From Microthyrium microscopicum (taxonomy: Eukaryota > Ascomycota > Dothideomycetes > Microthyriales > Microthyriaceae): a stretch of DNA of 64,000 bases. Under the pieces are notes generated by a model. It saw nothing but the letters and a program-made list of their open reading frames with translations. It was not told the DNA's origin and did not search any database. The DNA is taken from positions 1,233,736 to 1,297,735 of the forward strand of contig MU004231.1 in NCBI GenBank assembly GCA_010405405.1, written 5' to 3'. The translations under genes were made by a program, and so were the position numbers. Positions 36,979-48,200 of this stretch are shown one piece after another; position 1 is the stretch's first letter, and each line of letters opens with the position of its first letter.

Positions 36979-39189
36979 ATGGATTCCCAGAACGACCAGC
37001 GCGTTGATCGCAGCACGCTGCCTCGTCCTCTCTATCTCGAACGCAAGCGCTCACGATCTCGTTCACCAGAGCGCTCCCTACCTCCCCGCGACTCACACGG
37101 ACGCTTTTTGAAGGCTGCGTCAGTCGCATCGGATACGGAAGCCAATCAGATATCGACCTTGCAGTCGACCCTTCAACATGAACCACTCGATATCCAAGAT
37201 TCTGTTGAACTCCCTCCGATACCCGAAAAGGACGAAGGACTCTCTGATGACGAAGACGCCGAATTCCTGCGTCAGAGCGCCATAGATATCCATGAAGTGG
37301 AAAAAGCTTCTGGAGCAGCACTTGTCGCGGCGTCGATAAAAGAGCCAGGATTGAAGGAAGAGGTGTCGACCTCTAGTGCTGCCCAGATTGCTGGCCCTTC
37401 CGTGACGAAGGCGATCAAAGGAAAAGAACGTGCAGTGGAAGCGTTGGATGATGGTGAAGCACGTCTTCCAAAAGATGTGCGACTCTGGTTGGATTCGCTA
37501 CTTAGTCGACCCAACCCTCCGAACGTCCCTCCAGGATTCCTTTCCCATTTGCCTGTTGCACCTGCAGACCTAAACCACCAGGTTGCTCTGTTGGCAGCAG
37601 ACAAGCCTTTGTTTATACAGGCCTTGCACGGAATTGGACCGAAACAGGGAAAACAAGTGTTAGCAATTCGCCGAGACGAAGTGGACCCGTCGAACCCAGT
37701 ATGGGATCAATACCTCACCATTGAAGGGGGGGATTTCCTATACCGTCACATCAAATCTGGCCACCCTGAAGATTTCTTTAAACGACTTCATACCGCGCTA
37801 GCAATATCACAGACTATGGCTCTTCGCTATCAGTCTTCAAGATTGGCACAGGACACCATTGCAAAGAACCTCCTGGAATCAAACTTTGACATGACTCGTC
37901 TCGAGAAGTCGTTTGAAACCTTGCAGGAAAAAGCCATGGATCAGCAACGTTCAATGGAGGACGTTCAAGCCCACATCGACCAACTACAACGTAACCATGC
38001 CGTCGAATTGAATGCGGCACGCCAGTCAGAACAACAGGCTATCGCAAAGCTGGAGACTAAACGAGCTACCAACCTTCAATACCGAGAATTGGTTGGCTCG
38101 CTGCGCACCAAGGTTACTGAACTGGAAGGACAGCTGCGAGCGGCATTGGTCATGGCACCACCACCCCACATTGATCATGAAGATTTGGAAGACGATGCTA
38201 TTCTGGGTCGTCGTGCATCAAACTCTACACGTCCAGCGGTGTTAGGTGATGTCCAACCCGCGGGAATGCGACATCTGACCCCATTGTCAACCACTGCGAG
38301 CGCAGCAGGTGGTCGCCCTCGTTTCAAGGAACCTGGCGACTTTACCGGAATTGATACAACCAAGTACAAGATGTGGAAGGAGAAGATGCTTGACGTCCTG
38401 CTTGACGACGAGGCATATTTGCACGTCCCAACAGAGAAGAAAAAGATCGAATTCATCCGCCAACGCCTCACTGGCACTGCCTACAACCTCGCCGTTATTC
38501 GAGGAGGTAGAGAATCGAAGAACCCGTACAAGCACATGAACGAGATGTGGGCTGATCTAGATAGCCACTTCCGTTCCGAAAACGGTTTCGAAGACGCCAA
38601 AGCTTGGTTGAAATCACCTGAGGCGAAAATGAAGGATTCTGAGACTCTTCAAGGGTTTCTGGGACGATTCGAAGCCAACTCTGCAGATGCAGAACTCAAC
38701 GAACGTGAGAAGATTGTCGAACTCAAAGATCTGATCCCGAAGAAGTTCACAAACCCCTTGGTGGCTCACGATATCAAAGACTTCGCTACCTTCTGCACCC
38801 AACTCTATAACGTCGGTCGTCACATTAACTACAAACCGAACACCGACGCAAATTCGAATAATAGTAACCCGCGTCAGAATAACTCACGTCGGGGAAACAA
38901 TCAATCTTCCAATCAAGGGAGCAACACCGACGCCAAAAACAATAACATTTCTCGACCCCCGGATGTATTTCAAGCACTGAAGGCCGAGAAACGTTGTATT
39001 CGTTGTGGTGAAAAAGGACATCGTGCCAATGCCAAGAACCCACCTTGTGAGGGTCAAGAGCCGTTGTCCGATCAGAAGATCAAAGCCAAAGTTGCTCAAC
39101 TGGCCGCAGTATTTGCGCGCGTGCGTCAAGGTCAACAGCCCTCTGTCGAGGAAGCTCAAGACGAAGATGACCGCCGTTCGTTAAACTAG
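36979..39189 (+). CDS. gag of the young gypsy element (736 aa)
   Basis: Structural polyprotein of the element. The N-terminal third is charged and Ser/Pro-rich. A predicted coiled-coil/alpha-helical stretch follows around residues 290-390 (Glu/Gln/Lys-rich), then the capsid-like region (about 450-640, with FKEPGDFTGIDTTKYKMWKE and RLTGTAYNLA). After an Asn-rich linker comes a CCHC-type zinc knuckle near residues 675-690 (CIRCGEKGHR) that would bind RNA. Gag and pol lie in different frames, as is usual for this family. Confidence 0.85.
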   Translation: MDSQNDQRVDRSTLPRPLYLERKRSRSRSPERSLPPRDSHGRFLKAASVASDTEANQISTLQSTLQHEPLDIQDSVELPPIPEKDEGLSDDEDAEFLRQSAIDIHEVEKASGAALVAASIKEPGLKEEVSTSSAAQIAGPSVTKAIKGKERAVEALDDGEARLPKDVRLWLDSLLSRPNPPNVPPGFLSHLPVAPADLNHQVALLAADKPLFIQALHGIGPKQGKQVLAIRRDEVDPSNPVWDQYLTIEGGDFLYRHIKSGHPEDFFKRLHTALAISQTMALRYQSSRLAQDTIAKNLLESNFDMTRLEKSFETLQEKAMDQQRSMEDVQAHIDQLQRNHAVELNAARQSEQQAIAKLETKRATNLQYRELVGSLRTKVTELEGQLRAALVMAPPPHIDHEDLEDDAILGRRASNSTRPAVLGDVQPAGMRHLTPLSTTASAAGGRPRFKEPGDFTGIDTTKYKMWKEKMLDVLLDDEAYLHVPTEKKKIEFIRQRLTGTAYNLAVIRGGRESKNPYKHMNEMWADLDSHFRSENGFEDAKAWLKSPEAKMKDSETLQGFLGRFEANSADAELNEREKIVELKDLIPKKFTNPLVAHDIKDFATFCTQLYNVGRHINYKPNTDANSNNSNPRQNNSRRGNNQSSNQGSNTDAKNNNISRPPDVFQALKAEKRCIRCGEKGHRANAKNPPCEGQEPLSDQKIKAKVAQLAAVFARVRQGQQPSVEEAQDEDDRRSLN

Positions 39190-39524
39190 ATGCTCCTTCG
39201 CTGAGCCGCGAGGAGGAGCTGAATGAGAACGAAGCGCAAAACAAACGAAAGAAACGTCGGGATGACCAACCGGACGCACAACCGCCTGATGTTGAAACTG
39301 ATGAGCAAAAAGCCGAGAAGACCTTTCGCGAGAATGAGGAGGTCATCGTTGGATATCTGCATCATCACATCAAGCGCCTTGAATACGAAGAAGCAGTCCG
39401 TAAGGGACGCGTTACACCAGTACACTCTCAAGCCATCCGCATATCACTGGCTTCCGTCACACCTGCGGCATGGCCAAAGGATATCAAAAAGAAAGACCCT
39501 GTTGTTGGATCCCAATGGACCACA

Positions 39525-42500
39525 GTGGGGCAAGTTTATGTCCCACGTAGTGAAGCGTATTCCAATGCAGGTGTCCTGATCGACACAGGCAGTGGCGCTA
39601 TGGGTATTGTTAACCCCCGCTACTTGCGACAACACGGTATACCGACATTTGACCTCACTCGACCTCGAATCATTGAGCTCGCTGATGGCAAGTCTGTTTC
39701 CACGGTCGATAAGGCCGCCCTTATCAATGTCCGCATTGGCTGCCACGTCGAACAACTCAGTTGTTTCGTCATGGAAGTTGCCTCGCACGACCTAATATTA
39801 GGAGCGCCTTGGATAGACCAACACGAAGTCGATCTCCACGGGGGATCAAGAACCTTAACCTTTGGCAGCATGCGATGCATTGCCAATTGTATTACATCAC
39901 GTCGCCCAATATCTGTGGATCCAAAAGGACGTACGATCAACCTTCCCCTCCCTGACGACATGGACATTGCATTCGTGTCAGCCGTGGCATTTGAGAAGCT
40001 TTCAAAGCGCAAAGACGCTGTTGTCGACGCCTTTTGGCCAGAAGATTTTGAGAAAATGAAAGATGATGGAACAATGGACAAGGACGATGACGACGGAGAA
40101 GCGATAAACCTCTCCGCTCACGCTATCTCCGAAGAGGATTATATCAAATGGCAGGATAAGCAGGACAGCCCGCACATGTCACGAGAAGAAATACTGAAGC
40201 TCATTCCGGAGGAATTCCGACGACACTTCGAGGTTTTCAACCCAAAACGAGCTGATACTCTCGCACCACATCGAGGCAAATTCGATCATGCCATTGACCT
40301 TATCCCAGACGCAAAAATACCAAAACGTCGTCCTATCTCAATGTCCCCAAAGCAGGCATTGGTAGTAAAGCAGTACACAGAGCAATTATTAGCACGCGGG
40401 TTCGCGGGGCCTTCTAAGTCTCAATATGCTGCACCAATGCTTTGCGTTAGCAAGCCAGGCGGGGGTATTAGAGTTTGCATCGATTATCGCGGACTCAATG
40501 AAATCACCGTCAAGAACAGCAATGTTCCTCCTCTTATCAACGAAACACTTACGCGTTTGATGCGCGCAAAGTTCTACTCCAAATTTGACGTCATCGCAGC
40601 GTTTGAACGGATTCGGATCAAACCTGGAGACGAGCATAAAACGGCCTTCCTTACTCGATACGGCCTCTTCGAATTTAACGTCCTCCCCTTCGGTCTTACA
40701 GGGGGACCGGGAACGTTCCAATCTTACGTCAACCACGCGTTGATGCAATTCCTCGACGACTTCGTCACTGTCTACCTCGACGACATCTTGGTCTTCAGTG
40801 AGACGTTAGAGGAACATAACGCACATGTCCATCTTGTCTTAGATGCATTGGAACGTGCAGGTTTATTCCTAGACATCAAGAAGTCTGAATTCTGCGTCCA
40901 GGAAGTCAAATACCTCGGTCTGATCATCACCACTGAGGGCATCAAAATGGATCCCGCTAAAGTTCAGGCGGTACTAGAATGGGAACGACCAGCGTGCTTG
41001 AAAGACGTTCAGGCGTTCCTTGGATTCGCAAATTTCTACCGTCGCTTCATATTTGGCTATTCAGCCATAGCGGCGCCGTTAACCAATCTCACAAGAAAGG
41101 ACGCTATCGCAGTCTTCCCGTGGGATCTGGAGGGGCCTGAAGAGAGAGCGTTCGAAGCTCTCAAGGAAGCCTTCACTTCCGCCCCTATCCTTATCCACTT
41201 CGACTACAACAAGGAAACTTGGGTAGAAACAGATGCATCGGATTGGGCATATGCAGCAGTGCTATCACAAAAGGACGCCAACGGAGATCTCAAACCCGTC
41301 GCGTTCCTGTCCAAAAAGATGACACCTGCAGAATGCAATTACGACATCTACGACAAGGAGCTGTTAGCTATTGTCCGAGCTTTTGAAGAATGGGAACCTG
41401 AACTCTTCGGCACAGAAGACGTCATCAAGGTCTTCTCAGATCATCAAAACCTCCAGACATTTATGAAAACAAAGAAGCTCACTCGCCGTCAAATGCGATG
41501 GGCTGAATTCTTGTCACAATTCCACTTCCTTATCGAATATCGCCCAGGAACAGCTAACGGTAAAGCTGACGCCCTCACGAGACGTTCCCAAGATCTTCCT
41601 CAAAGCGATAATGATCCACGGATCACCCAGCAGTATCGACCACTTTTATTCCCCCACCAGTTCAGTACGAAAAAAGCGGTCGAACTCGCTACAATTCTCA
41701 TCAACCCCATCACCTTATCCCTTTTACAAGTAGCTGCAATTGCGGCGGACGAGTTGGATGCCACCGCAACAGGGGAATTACATTCAGAACCTGTTGCGGG
41801 GAGCCTTCGGAATGAGGCTCCGGCCGGTTTGGATGATTCTCCACCGGTTAACGAGGAATCCCTGGACTTCGCCCCAGAACAGTTCTTGAAAGAGGTGATA
41901 AAAGCGAGCAAGGTTGACGAGCTGTTGATTGCAATTCAGCTGGCTAAAGCACAAAAAGACCACTTCCTGCCTTTCAACATCCCCGACCGAGAGCACATCG
42001 AGTTGACGGACTGTGAAGCTATGCCAGATGGCACTGTGCTCTACCAGCAAAAGCTCTTCATCCCTACCACCCATTTACGCCGCAAAGCTATGAAGCAGGC
42101 TCATCAACATAAGGTAATGGGACATGGAGGAGTTGCAACAACATACCACCATTTACAGCAAGATTACTGGTGGCCACGCATGTCGGAGTCAGTAAAGACT
42201 TTCGTCAAGGGCTGTCGCTGTGTCTTTGCCAAACCCGTGCGTCAAAAGAAGCAAGGTTTATTGAGATCCTTCCCACTACCAGATCGTGCTTGGTCGGATA
42301 TTTCTATCGACTTCGCTGTCTCCTTGCCAAGATGCACACACCAAGGGATCGTCTACCGCCACATTATGGTTATAGTCGATCGCCTCACACGGTCCCGGAG
42401 ATTTATTGCCCTCCCCGACCTATCAGTCGAAACGATGGTCATCGCGTTTATCGACCACGTCTGGAAGCTTTACGGTTGGCCAGATTCCATCCTGTCAGAC

Positions 42501-43502
42501 AGAGGAACCCAGTTCACGTCAGCATTTTGGGGCCGCCTTTGCGAGCGCATCGGTGTTGCTCTAAGGTTGAGCACGGCTTGGCATCCTGAGACGGATGGAA
42601 TCACAGAAATATCAATTGCTGCACTTAAACAGTACCTGCGCTCGTTCGTCAACTGGGACCAAGACAATTGGGCCTCGTTGTTACCCTTTGCTGAGTTCGC
42701 GGTTAATTCTGCAGTAAGCGCCACCACAGGCTTCGCACCGTTTGAGGCCCAGAACGGCTTTCTACCAAAATCAGGATTGGAATCAGCTCATCGTCTACCA
42801 CCCAAGGCTTCGTACAAATCCGCAGCAGCTCGCAAGGAAGTTGCCTCAGCGGACCACATCTGGGACGGTAGAGAGAAGTTACACCAATTCTTGAAGGAAC
42901 AATTAGTGTGGGCGCAGTCACAGCAAAAGCTCCACGCTGACAAGCACCGGCGTCCAGCGCCTGATCTTTATCCAGGAGATTGGGTTCGTCTCGACGTTCG
43001 TAACTACAACACAACACGCCCTTCAAAAACGCTTGACAACAAGAGCGCAGGACCGTTCAAAGTCCTCCGCAAGATCGATGGTGTTACTTACAAATTGGAT
43101 CTGCCCGAGTCGATGAAAATGCATCCAGTATTTCACGCTTGGTTGTTACACCCTATCGACGACGAGGCTGAGCTTCTCAAAGAAGTTAACCCTCCGCCAG
43201 CTGTTGTCGGCGAAGTTGAAGGCGAAGAAGAAGAATGGCTTGTGGACGCCATCACCAACAGCAAATGGGAAGGCCGCGGCAAAGGCAAGGTCCTCAAATA
43301 TAGGATCAAATGGAATGGTTATCACGATGAGAGTTGGCAACCATGGCAGAACGTGCTCAACGCGCCTGATGCCATCTTGGAGTTTCATCGTCTACATCCT
43401 GATAAACCAGGTCCACATCCCTCGTGGAAGCCGCCAAAGCCTGACCAGGAAGAAGATCACGATATCGACGGTTTGCCCGCGGATTGGGATCTCACAGCAT
43501 AA
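39525..43502 (+). CDS. pol of the young gypsy element (protease-RT-RNase H-integrase-chromodomain)
   Basis: Long frame of 1,325 residues. In order: aspartic protease near the start (VLIDTGSG), reverse transcriptase (LDDILVFS near residue 420), RNase H (about 560-690, with DYNKETWVETDASDWA and a SDHQNLQTF block), a linker, integrase (zinc-binding segment near 855-900 and catalytic core about 920-1090), and a chromodomain at about 1230-1290 (YRIKWNGYHDESWQPWQNV). Chromodomains of this type are thought to steer integration to heterochromatin, which fits the location in an AT-rich island. Confidence 0.92.
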   Translation: MGQVYVPRSEAYSNAGVLIDTGSGAMGIVNPRYLRQHGIPTFDLTRPRIIELADGKSVSTVDKAALINVRIGCHVEQLSCFVMEVASHDLILGAPWIDQHEVDLHGGSRTLTFGSMRCIANCITSRRPISVDPKGRTINLPLPDDMDIAFVSAVAFEKLSKRKDAVVDAFWPEDFEKMKDDGTMDKDDDDGEAINLSAHAISEEDYIKWQDKQDSPHMSREEILKLIPEEFRRHFEVFNPKRADTLAPHRGKFDHAIDLIPDAKIPKRRPISMSPKQALVVKQYTEQLLARGFAGPSKSQYAAPMLCVSKPGGGIRVCIDYRGLNEITVKNSNVPPLINETLTRLMRAKFYSKFDVIAAFERIRIKPGDEHKTAFLTRYGLFEFNVLPFGLTGGPGTFQSYVNHALMQFLDDFVTVYLDDILVFSETLEEHNAHVHLVLDALERAGLFLDIKKSEFCVQEVKYLGLIITTEGIKMDPAKVQAVLEWERPACLKDVQAFLGFANFYRRFIFGYSAIAAPLTNLTRKDAIAVFPWDLEGPEERAFEALKEAFTSAPILIHFDYNKETWVETDASDWAYAAVLSQKDANGDLKPVAFLSKKMTPAECNYDIYDKELLAIVRAFEEWEPELFGTEDVIKVFSDHQNLQTFMKTKKLTRRQMRWAEFLSQFHFLIEYRPGTANGKADALTRRSQDLPQSDNDPRITQQYRPLLFPHQFSTKKAVELATILINPITLSLLQVAAIAADELDATATGELHSEPVAGSLRNEAPAGLDDSPPVNEESLDFAPEQFLKEVIKASKVDELLIAIQLAKAQKDHFLPFNIPDREHIELTDCEAMPDGTVLYQQKLFIPTTHLRRKAMKQAHQHKVMGHGGVATTYHHLQQDYWWPRMSESVKTFVKGCRCVFAKPVRQKKQGLLRSFPLPDRAWSDISIDFAVSLPRCTHQGIVYRHIMVIVDRLTRSRRFIALPDLSVETMVIAFIDHVWKLYGWPDSILSDRGTQFTSAFWGRLCERIGVALRLSTAWHPETDGITEISIAALKQYLRSFVNWDQDNWASLLPFAEFAVNSAVSATTGFAPFEAQNGFLPKSGLESAHRLPPKASYKSAAARKEVASADHIWDGREKLHQFLKEQLVWAQSQQKLHADKHRRPAPDLYPGDWVRLDVRNYNTTRPSKTLDNKSAGPFKVLRKIDGVTYKLDLPESMKMHPVFHAWLLHPIDDEAELLKEVNPPPAVVGEVEGEEEEWLVDAITNSKWEGRGKGKVLKYRIKWNGYHDESWQPWQNVLNAPDAILEFHRLHPDKPGPHPSWKPPKPDQEEDHDIDGLPADWDLTA

Positions 43503-43706
43503 AAGCGCTTTGTTTTTACAGTTTTATACCCCTTGTTTTCGGTTTGTTTTTGATAACGCCACCGTTGAGACTATTGGACACTGTGGACCATCTCGAATGG
43601 ACATCCTTACCTTCATCAATGGGTTTCGACAGTCGCCAGGGTTAGTGGATGACGTGTTACATGTCTCTCGGTGGTGATGCACATGAAGGAGTTTTAGCAT
43701 TCGCAT

Positions 43707-43770
43707 GGACCGGACCGGACCGGACTGGACTGGCCTGGCCTGGCCTGGAATGGAACGGATTGGAACAGCC
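43707..43770 (+). repeat. Pentanucleotide repeat (GGACC/GGACT/GGCCT)n before the polypurine tract
   Basis: About a dozen degenerate 5-bp units between the end of pol and the right LTR. A RIP-degraded equivalent (GACTA)n sits at the same place in the element at 52.5-60.4 kb. Confidence 0.75.
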
Positions 43771-43800
43771 CAGGAGGTCTGTTTTGGAAGGGGGGAGTTA

Positions 43801-44022
43801 TGTGAGGAATCCTCACAGGTTTGGTGTTTTGGTGTTGGATCCAGAGATCTGATCCTGCAGATAAGATCTCTTTATCCCGTTTGGGGTTAGTGTGTCCGAG
43901 GATCCCCCGGGCCCTATATCTTCGCATCCGTAGCTCCATCTCCAGATCTCCTCTCTCCGTACGTAGATCCTACAATATTAGCTACATTCTGCTCGCCTGA
44001 TCGTGCCCGATAGCTCCTCACA
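43801..44022 (+). repeat. Right LTR of the young gypsy element (222 bp)
   Basis: Appears identical to 36362-36583; preceded by a purine-rich tract and followed by the TAGTA target duplication. Confidence 0.95.
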
Positions 44023-47000
44023 TAGTATAAAGATTAACTTAAGTAGTATTAAAAGGAAATAAATTCTAGAAAGCTACTTCTATATATTTAAACCTATTTA
44101 ATTTATATATTTCTTAATAGTATTAAAATAAATTAGCCCTAGAATATAAGAACTTATTACTTATACTAACTTATATTATTATTATAGACCTTAATAAAAT
44201 ACTTAAAGAAAGAAAGAACTATAAGAAGGAAATTAGGAGTCTAACTATACTTATTAGTTTAAATATAGCTTTAGAAATAAATTCTACCTAAGACTTAGAA
44301 AATTTATATATAACTAACTTTATACTAGATAGGACTTACTTTTAGAAAGAAGGAAAGCCTAGCTAGAAAAAAGCTTTTTTTATTTATAAATTAATTTACG
44401 TACTAGAAAAGATAAATCCTTAAGATCTTATTATAATAAAGTAGATTCTACTATACTAACTACTTAATAAATTTCTAATAAAACCTTTACTAAATAAATA
44501 TTAATTAATAGTTAATATAATTAAATTATAAAGAGTAAGAGCATTACTAGTAGATATAGTAGTAGACTCTATAGCTAGGAATATAATAAAAATAGAACTA
44601 AAATAGTAAATTAAATAGCTAAAACCTCTATATCTTAGTAATATACTATAAGGAACTTAGAAATATTACCTTAATAAAATAATTAGTAGAGAAAAGTCTA
44701 GATCTATTAGTATAATAGTAAAAAATAAAACTATAACTTTAAAAGAGATTTTATATTAAGAAAAAGAAAAGTAACTTAATTTATTAAAAAAGTGCTATTA
44801 ATATAAGAAGCTTTATCTACTTTATAAACTTCTATTAAGAGTTAATAAAGTAAAACTTATTCTTTCTACTAGTCTAGTACTAGTATATATATATAATAAG
44901 ACGTATAGATAAGTAATACTAAGATTTCTTACTAATTACTAACTTAAGGATTCTTAGTACCTAATATTAAGTATACTTAAAAATATAATTATAGCCTAAA
45001 TCTCTACCTAAATTAAGGTAAGCCTAAGCTTTATTAGTAATATACTAATAACTAGTACATAGTAAAAGAAGCTTTATTACGTACTATATACTTAAAAAAA
45101 TCTCTTTACTAAATTATTAAAGTATATCTAGATAATAAATCTTATTATATATTATATCTTAACTTACTTAGAAGTTATACTAAAAGTAGTACTACTTAAA
45201 ATTCTAATAGAGAAAGATAAAGCCTACTAGATAGTAGTTATTTTAAAGCTACTAAAGGTAATAGTTATAATATACTATATTTTAAATTAGGCTATAAAAG
45301 AATAATTAGTATCTAAAAAAGGATATAAGTATAAGTCTATATAGTCTATAAATAAATAGACTTACGATTTTTAACTAATTAATATAGCAATTATTAAAAG
45401 CTACTATTTAATAAGGTAAAGTAAGCTTATTCTTAATAAGCTTTATAAGCCTAACTATAAAATATTTTTTAAGATAGATATAGCTAATAAATACTAGTTA
45501 GTAGGTATCTATATAAATAATATTTATAAAACGGCTTTTAATATAATATATAGTTAAATAGCTTAGACTTATATAGAATAAGGGCTAATAAATACTTATA
45601 AGACTTATTAAAAGTTAAAAGATTTTATATTTAGTCCTATACTAGCTCCTAACCTAGAACCCTTATTTTTAAACTATTATAATAAAGCTATAGTAGTTAA
45701 CTTTATAGACGACGATATAAGAAGTACGAAAGATATAAATATAATAATTAAGTTTTTATATAAATATTACTTTTCTTACATAGCTTAGGCAAAGCTTATA
45801 TTTAACCTAAATAAATATTCTTTTACCTACCCTTTAATCTACGTCCTAAGTATATAAATAGGTTAGGAAAGAATTAAACTAGATAATATTAAAATTAAAG
45901 TAATTATAAAATATCCTATATCTATAAACTAAGAGTAAGTTAAGTAATTTAATTATATACTACTATTTTTATAAGATAGAATTCTTAGATAATTAAAATT
46001 AACTTAGATTTTTAAAAGAGCTACTATAGTAATTAGAAAAAGAGTCTAAGACTTAGTTATATAAAAATATTAAATATAAAAGGAAGTTAGATTCTTTAAA
46101 TAGAAAGTAGAGTAATAAAAAGTATTCTAAAGAGTAAAAGACATAATTACTATAAAGACTAAGAAAGATAGGAATCTAAATCTATAATACTACCTTAGTA
46201 TTAATATATCTAAGATAAAATATAGTAAATATTTATTCTAGCTTCTTAACTACTCTTTAAGAATTATAAGAAATAAAGTTTCTATTAAAGAATACTCTTT
46301 AATCCTATTCTATTTAGTATAATTCTTAAATACTAAAAAAAACTATAAAACTATAGAGAGAAAGATACTAGCCTTATTAAAAATAGTAGAATATTTAAGT
46401 TAGCTCTTTATTAGTACCTAATTTTTAGTAATAACTTATACTAACTACTTTACTATTATTTAAATTATTTAAGGAAATATAATTAGTATAGCCTAAACTA
46501 TTTCTTAGAAGTAATAACTACTTAAGTATAATCTAAAAATTATATATATTCCTAGAAAGAATATTACTATTATAAATAGATTATTTTAAGTTAGTAGTAA
46601 TCTAGCCCTATATAATACTAAAATATATAAAGCTCTTAAAGTTAATATAGTTGCTAATAAATTTAAAACTCCTTCTAAATATTTATATCCTTAAGAACTA
46701 GAAAGTAAGGATCTTTAGAAGAAAATAAATAAAGATTTTAAGTCTTAGAATAACTAGCTAATAAATTCCTAGTATAAGAAAAAGGTTTTCTTTCTTTTAA
46801 CTAGATAAATATAATAAACTTTAGGAATAAGTAAAAATATACTTAAATAAATCTAATAAAAGCTAGTATATTAAGTAAAGTATTTTTAACTTATCTAGGA
46901 ATCTAAGCCTTACTTAGCTTATTATAAAAGAAATAGAGAGCTAGCTTATTACGTTTTTAATAATTAGCTCTATATAGTACTTAAAAGAACTTATAATATA

Positions 47001-48200
47001 TATAAATATTAGGTAGTAGATAGAACTCTCTAATCTATTATTAGAAGATATTACTAGCCTTTATAAATTTAGAATATTTAGTAATATACTTAAGAATATC
47101 TTACTTATTAACTATCTAGACTTAAGTAGTATATTAAGAATTTAACCTTAATTTTATAGCTATAACCTTAGAACTATATTTCTTTTAATCTACTAGGTCT
47201 AATCTTCCTAATATTAAAAAAAGAAAATAAATACGTTATAGTTTTTTAAGACTATACTATATAATTCTCTACTAATAAAGCTATGCTAGAATATAAAGAT
47301 ATTTATATCTAAAAAGTATTCTATAAGAAAGTTCTTTTATAAGCTAGATATCTACTAACTACTTTCTTAGATAATAGTATCTAATTCTAGGATAGAAAGT
47401 TTATAAATAAGCTTAAGCTTAATATAGTAAAGATATTCTTTAGTTTACTATATTATCCTTCTTCTATTAGTTTTATTAAAAAGCTAGTCTATATAGTTAA
47501 GGTAAAGATAGTTAAATATATTCTTAATTATCTTAAATAGCTAAAATACTAGTATAAAATAATAGACTAGTAGTTTAAAATACTAGCAAGTAAACTATTA
47601 AAAGTAAAGGAATATATACTTAAAATACTATTATATAGATTTTAATCTTAAAGAATATAGAACTTTATAGTTAATAAGGAACTTAGATAATTAGTAATAG
47701 ATTTAGATTTATAAAAAGAAGTTACTCTATTAAAGCTTAATACTATAGCTTAAGTAAATTAGATAATAAGGCTAGCCTAGCTAAATAAAATTAGGAAGTA
47801 CGCTATAAAAAATTATTCTACTAAAATAATATAATACCTTAGTAAAAACCTTTTAGTAAATAATAATAATATAGAGCTAAGAAATCTAGTACTTATAAAA
47901 GAAGTCTACCTAAATAAATAAAGGAGCTAAGCCTTTTAGCTATAATAGGTTAGGCCCTATATAGTAGAGTCTCTTAATAATAATAGCTAGATAGTTATAA
48001 TAAAAGGAATCTTTTTAGGTTAAATTTATAAGGATATATAATAATATCTAGATAATCTAAAGATCTATCTAAAAAAGGGGGAATCTCCTTAGATTCTAGG
48101 AAATCTAGAAGAATAGATAAAGAGATTATAAAGTAATATATCTATTTAGTAGAATATATTAAAATAAGAGTAGCTACTAGAGTTTAAAGAGCTTAAAGAT
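44023..48200 (+). mobile_element. Old RIP-degraded Ty3/gypsy-like element, right part
   Basis: Continues the degraded sequence cut by the young insertion. Reverse-transcriptase-like traces are recognisable near 45.4-45.75 kb (the KTAFN and FIDDDI blocks), RNase-H-like traces near 46.2-46.5 kb and integrase-like traces near 47.1-47.6 kb, all on the plus strand and in Ty3/gypsy order. It is broken throughout by transition mutations, so only the family can be given. The right end is not defined. Confidence 0.55.

Larger units (their letters stand above)
36362..44022 (+). mobile_element. Young Ty3/gypsy chromovirus-type LTR retrotransposon (7,661 bp)
   Basis: Complete layout: 222-bp LTRs that look identical along their length, a leader, gag, pol and a polypurine tract (GGAAGGGGGGAGTTA) abutting the right LTR. 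Pol order is protease, reverse transcriptase, RNase H, integrase and C-terminal chromodomain, which places it among the Ty3/gypsy chromoviruses. Base composition is normal and there is no RIP, in sharp contrast to the DNA on both sides. It inserted into an already degraded element and looks whole. Identical LTRs imply a very recent insertion. Confidence 0.95.

Noticed and set aside
36974-37604. Minus-strand open frames opposite the gypsy gag
   Set aside because: They are shadows of the plus-strand coding sequence, with no domain features of their own.
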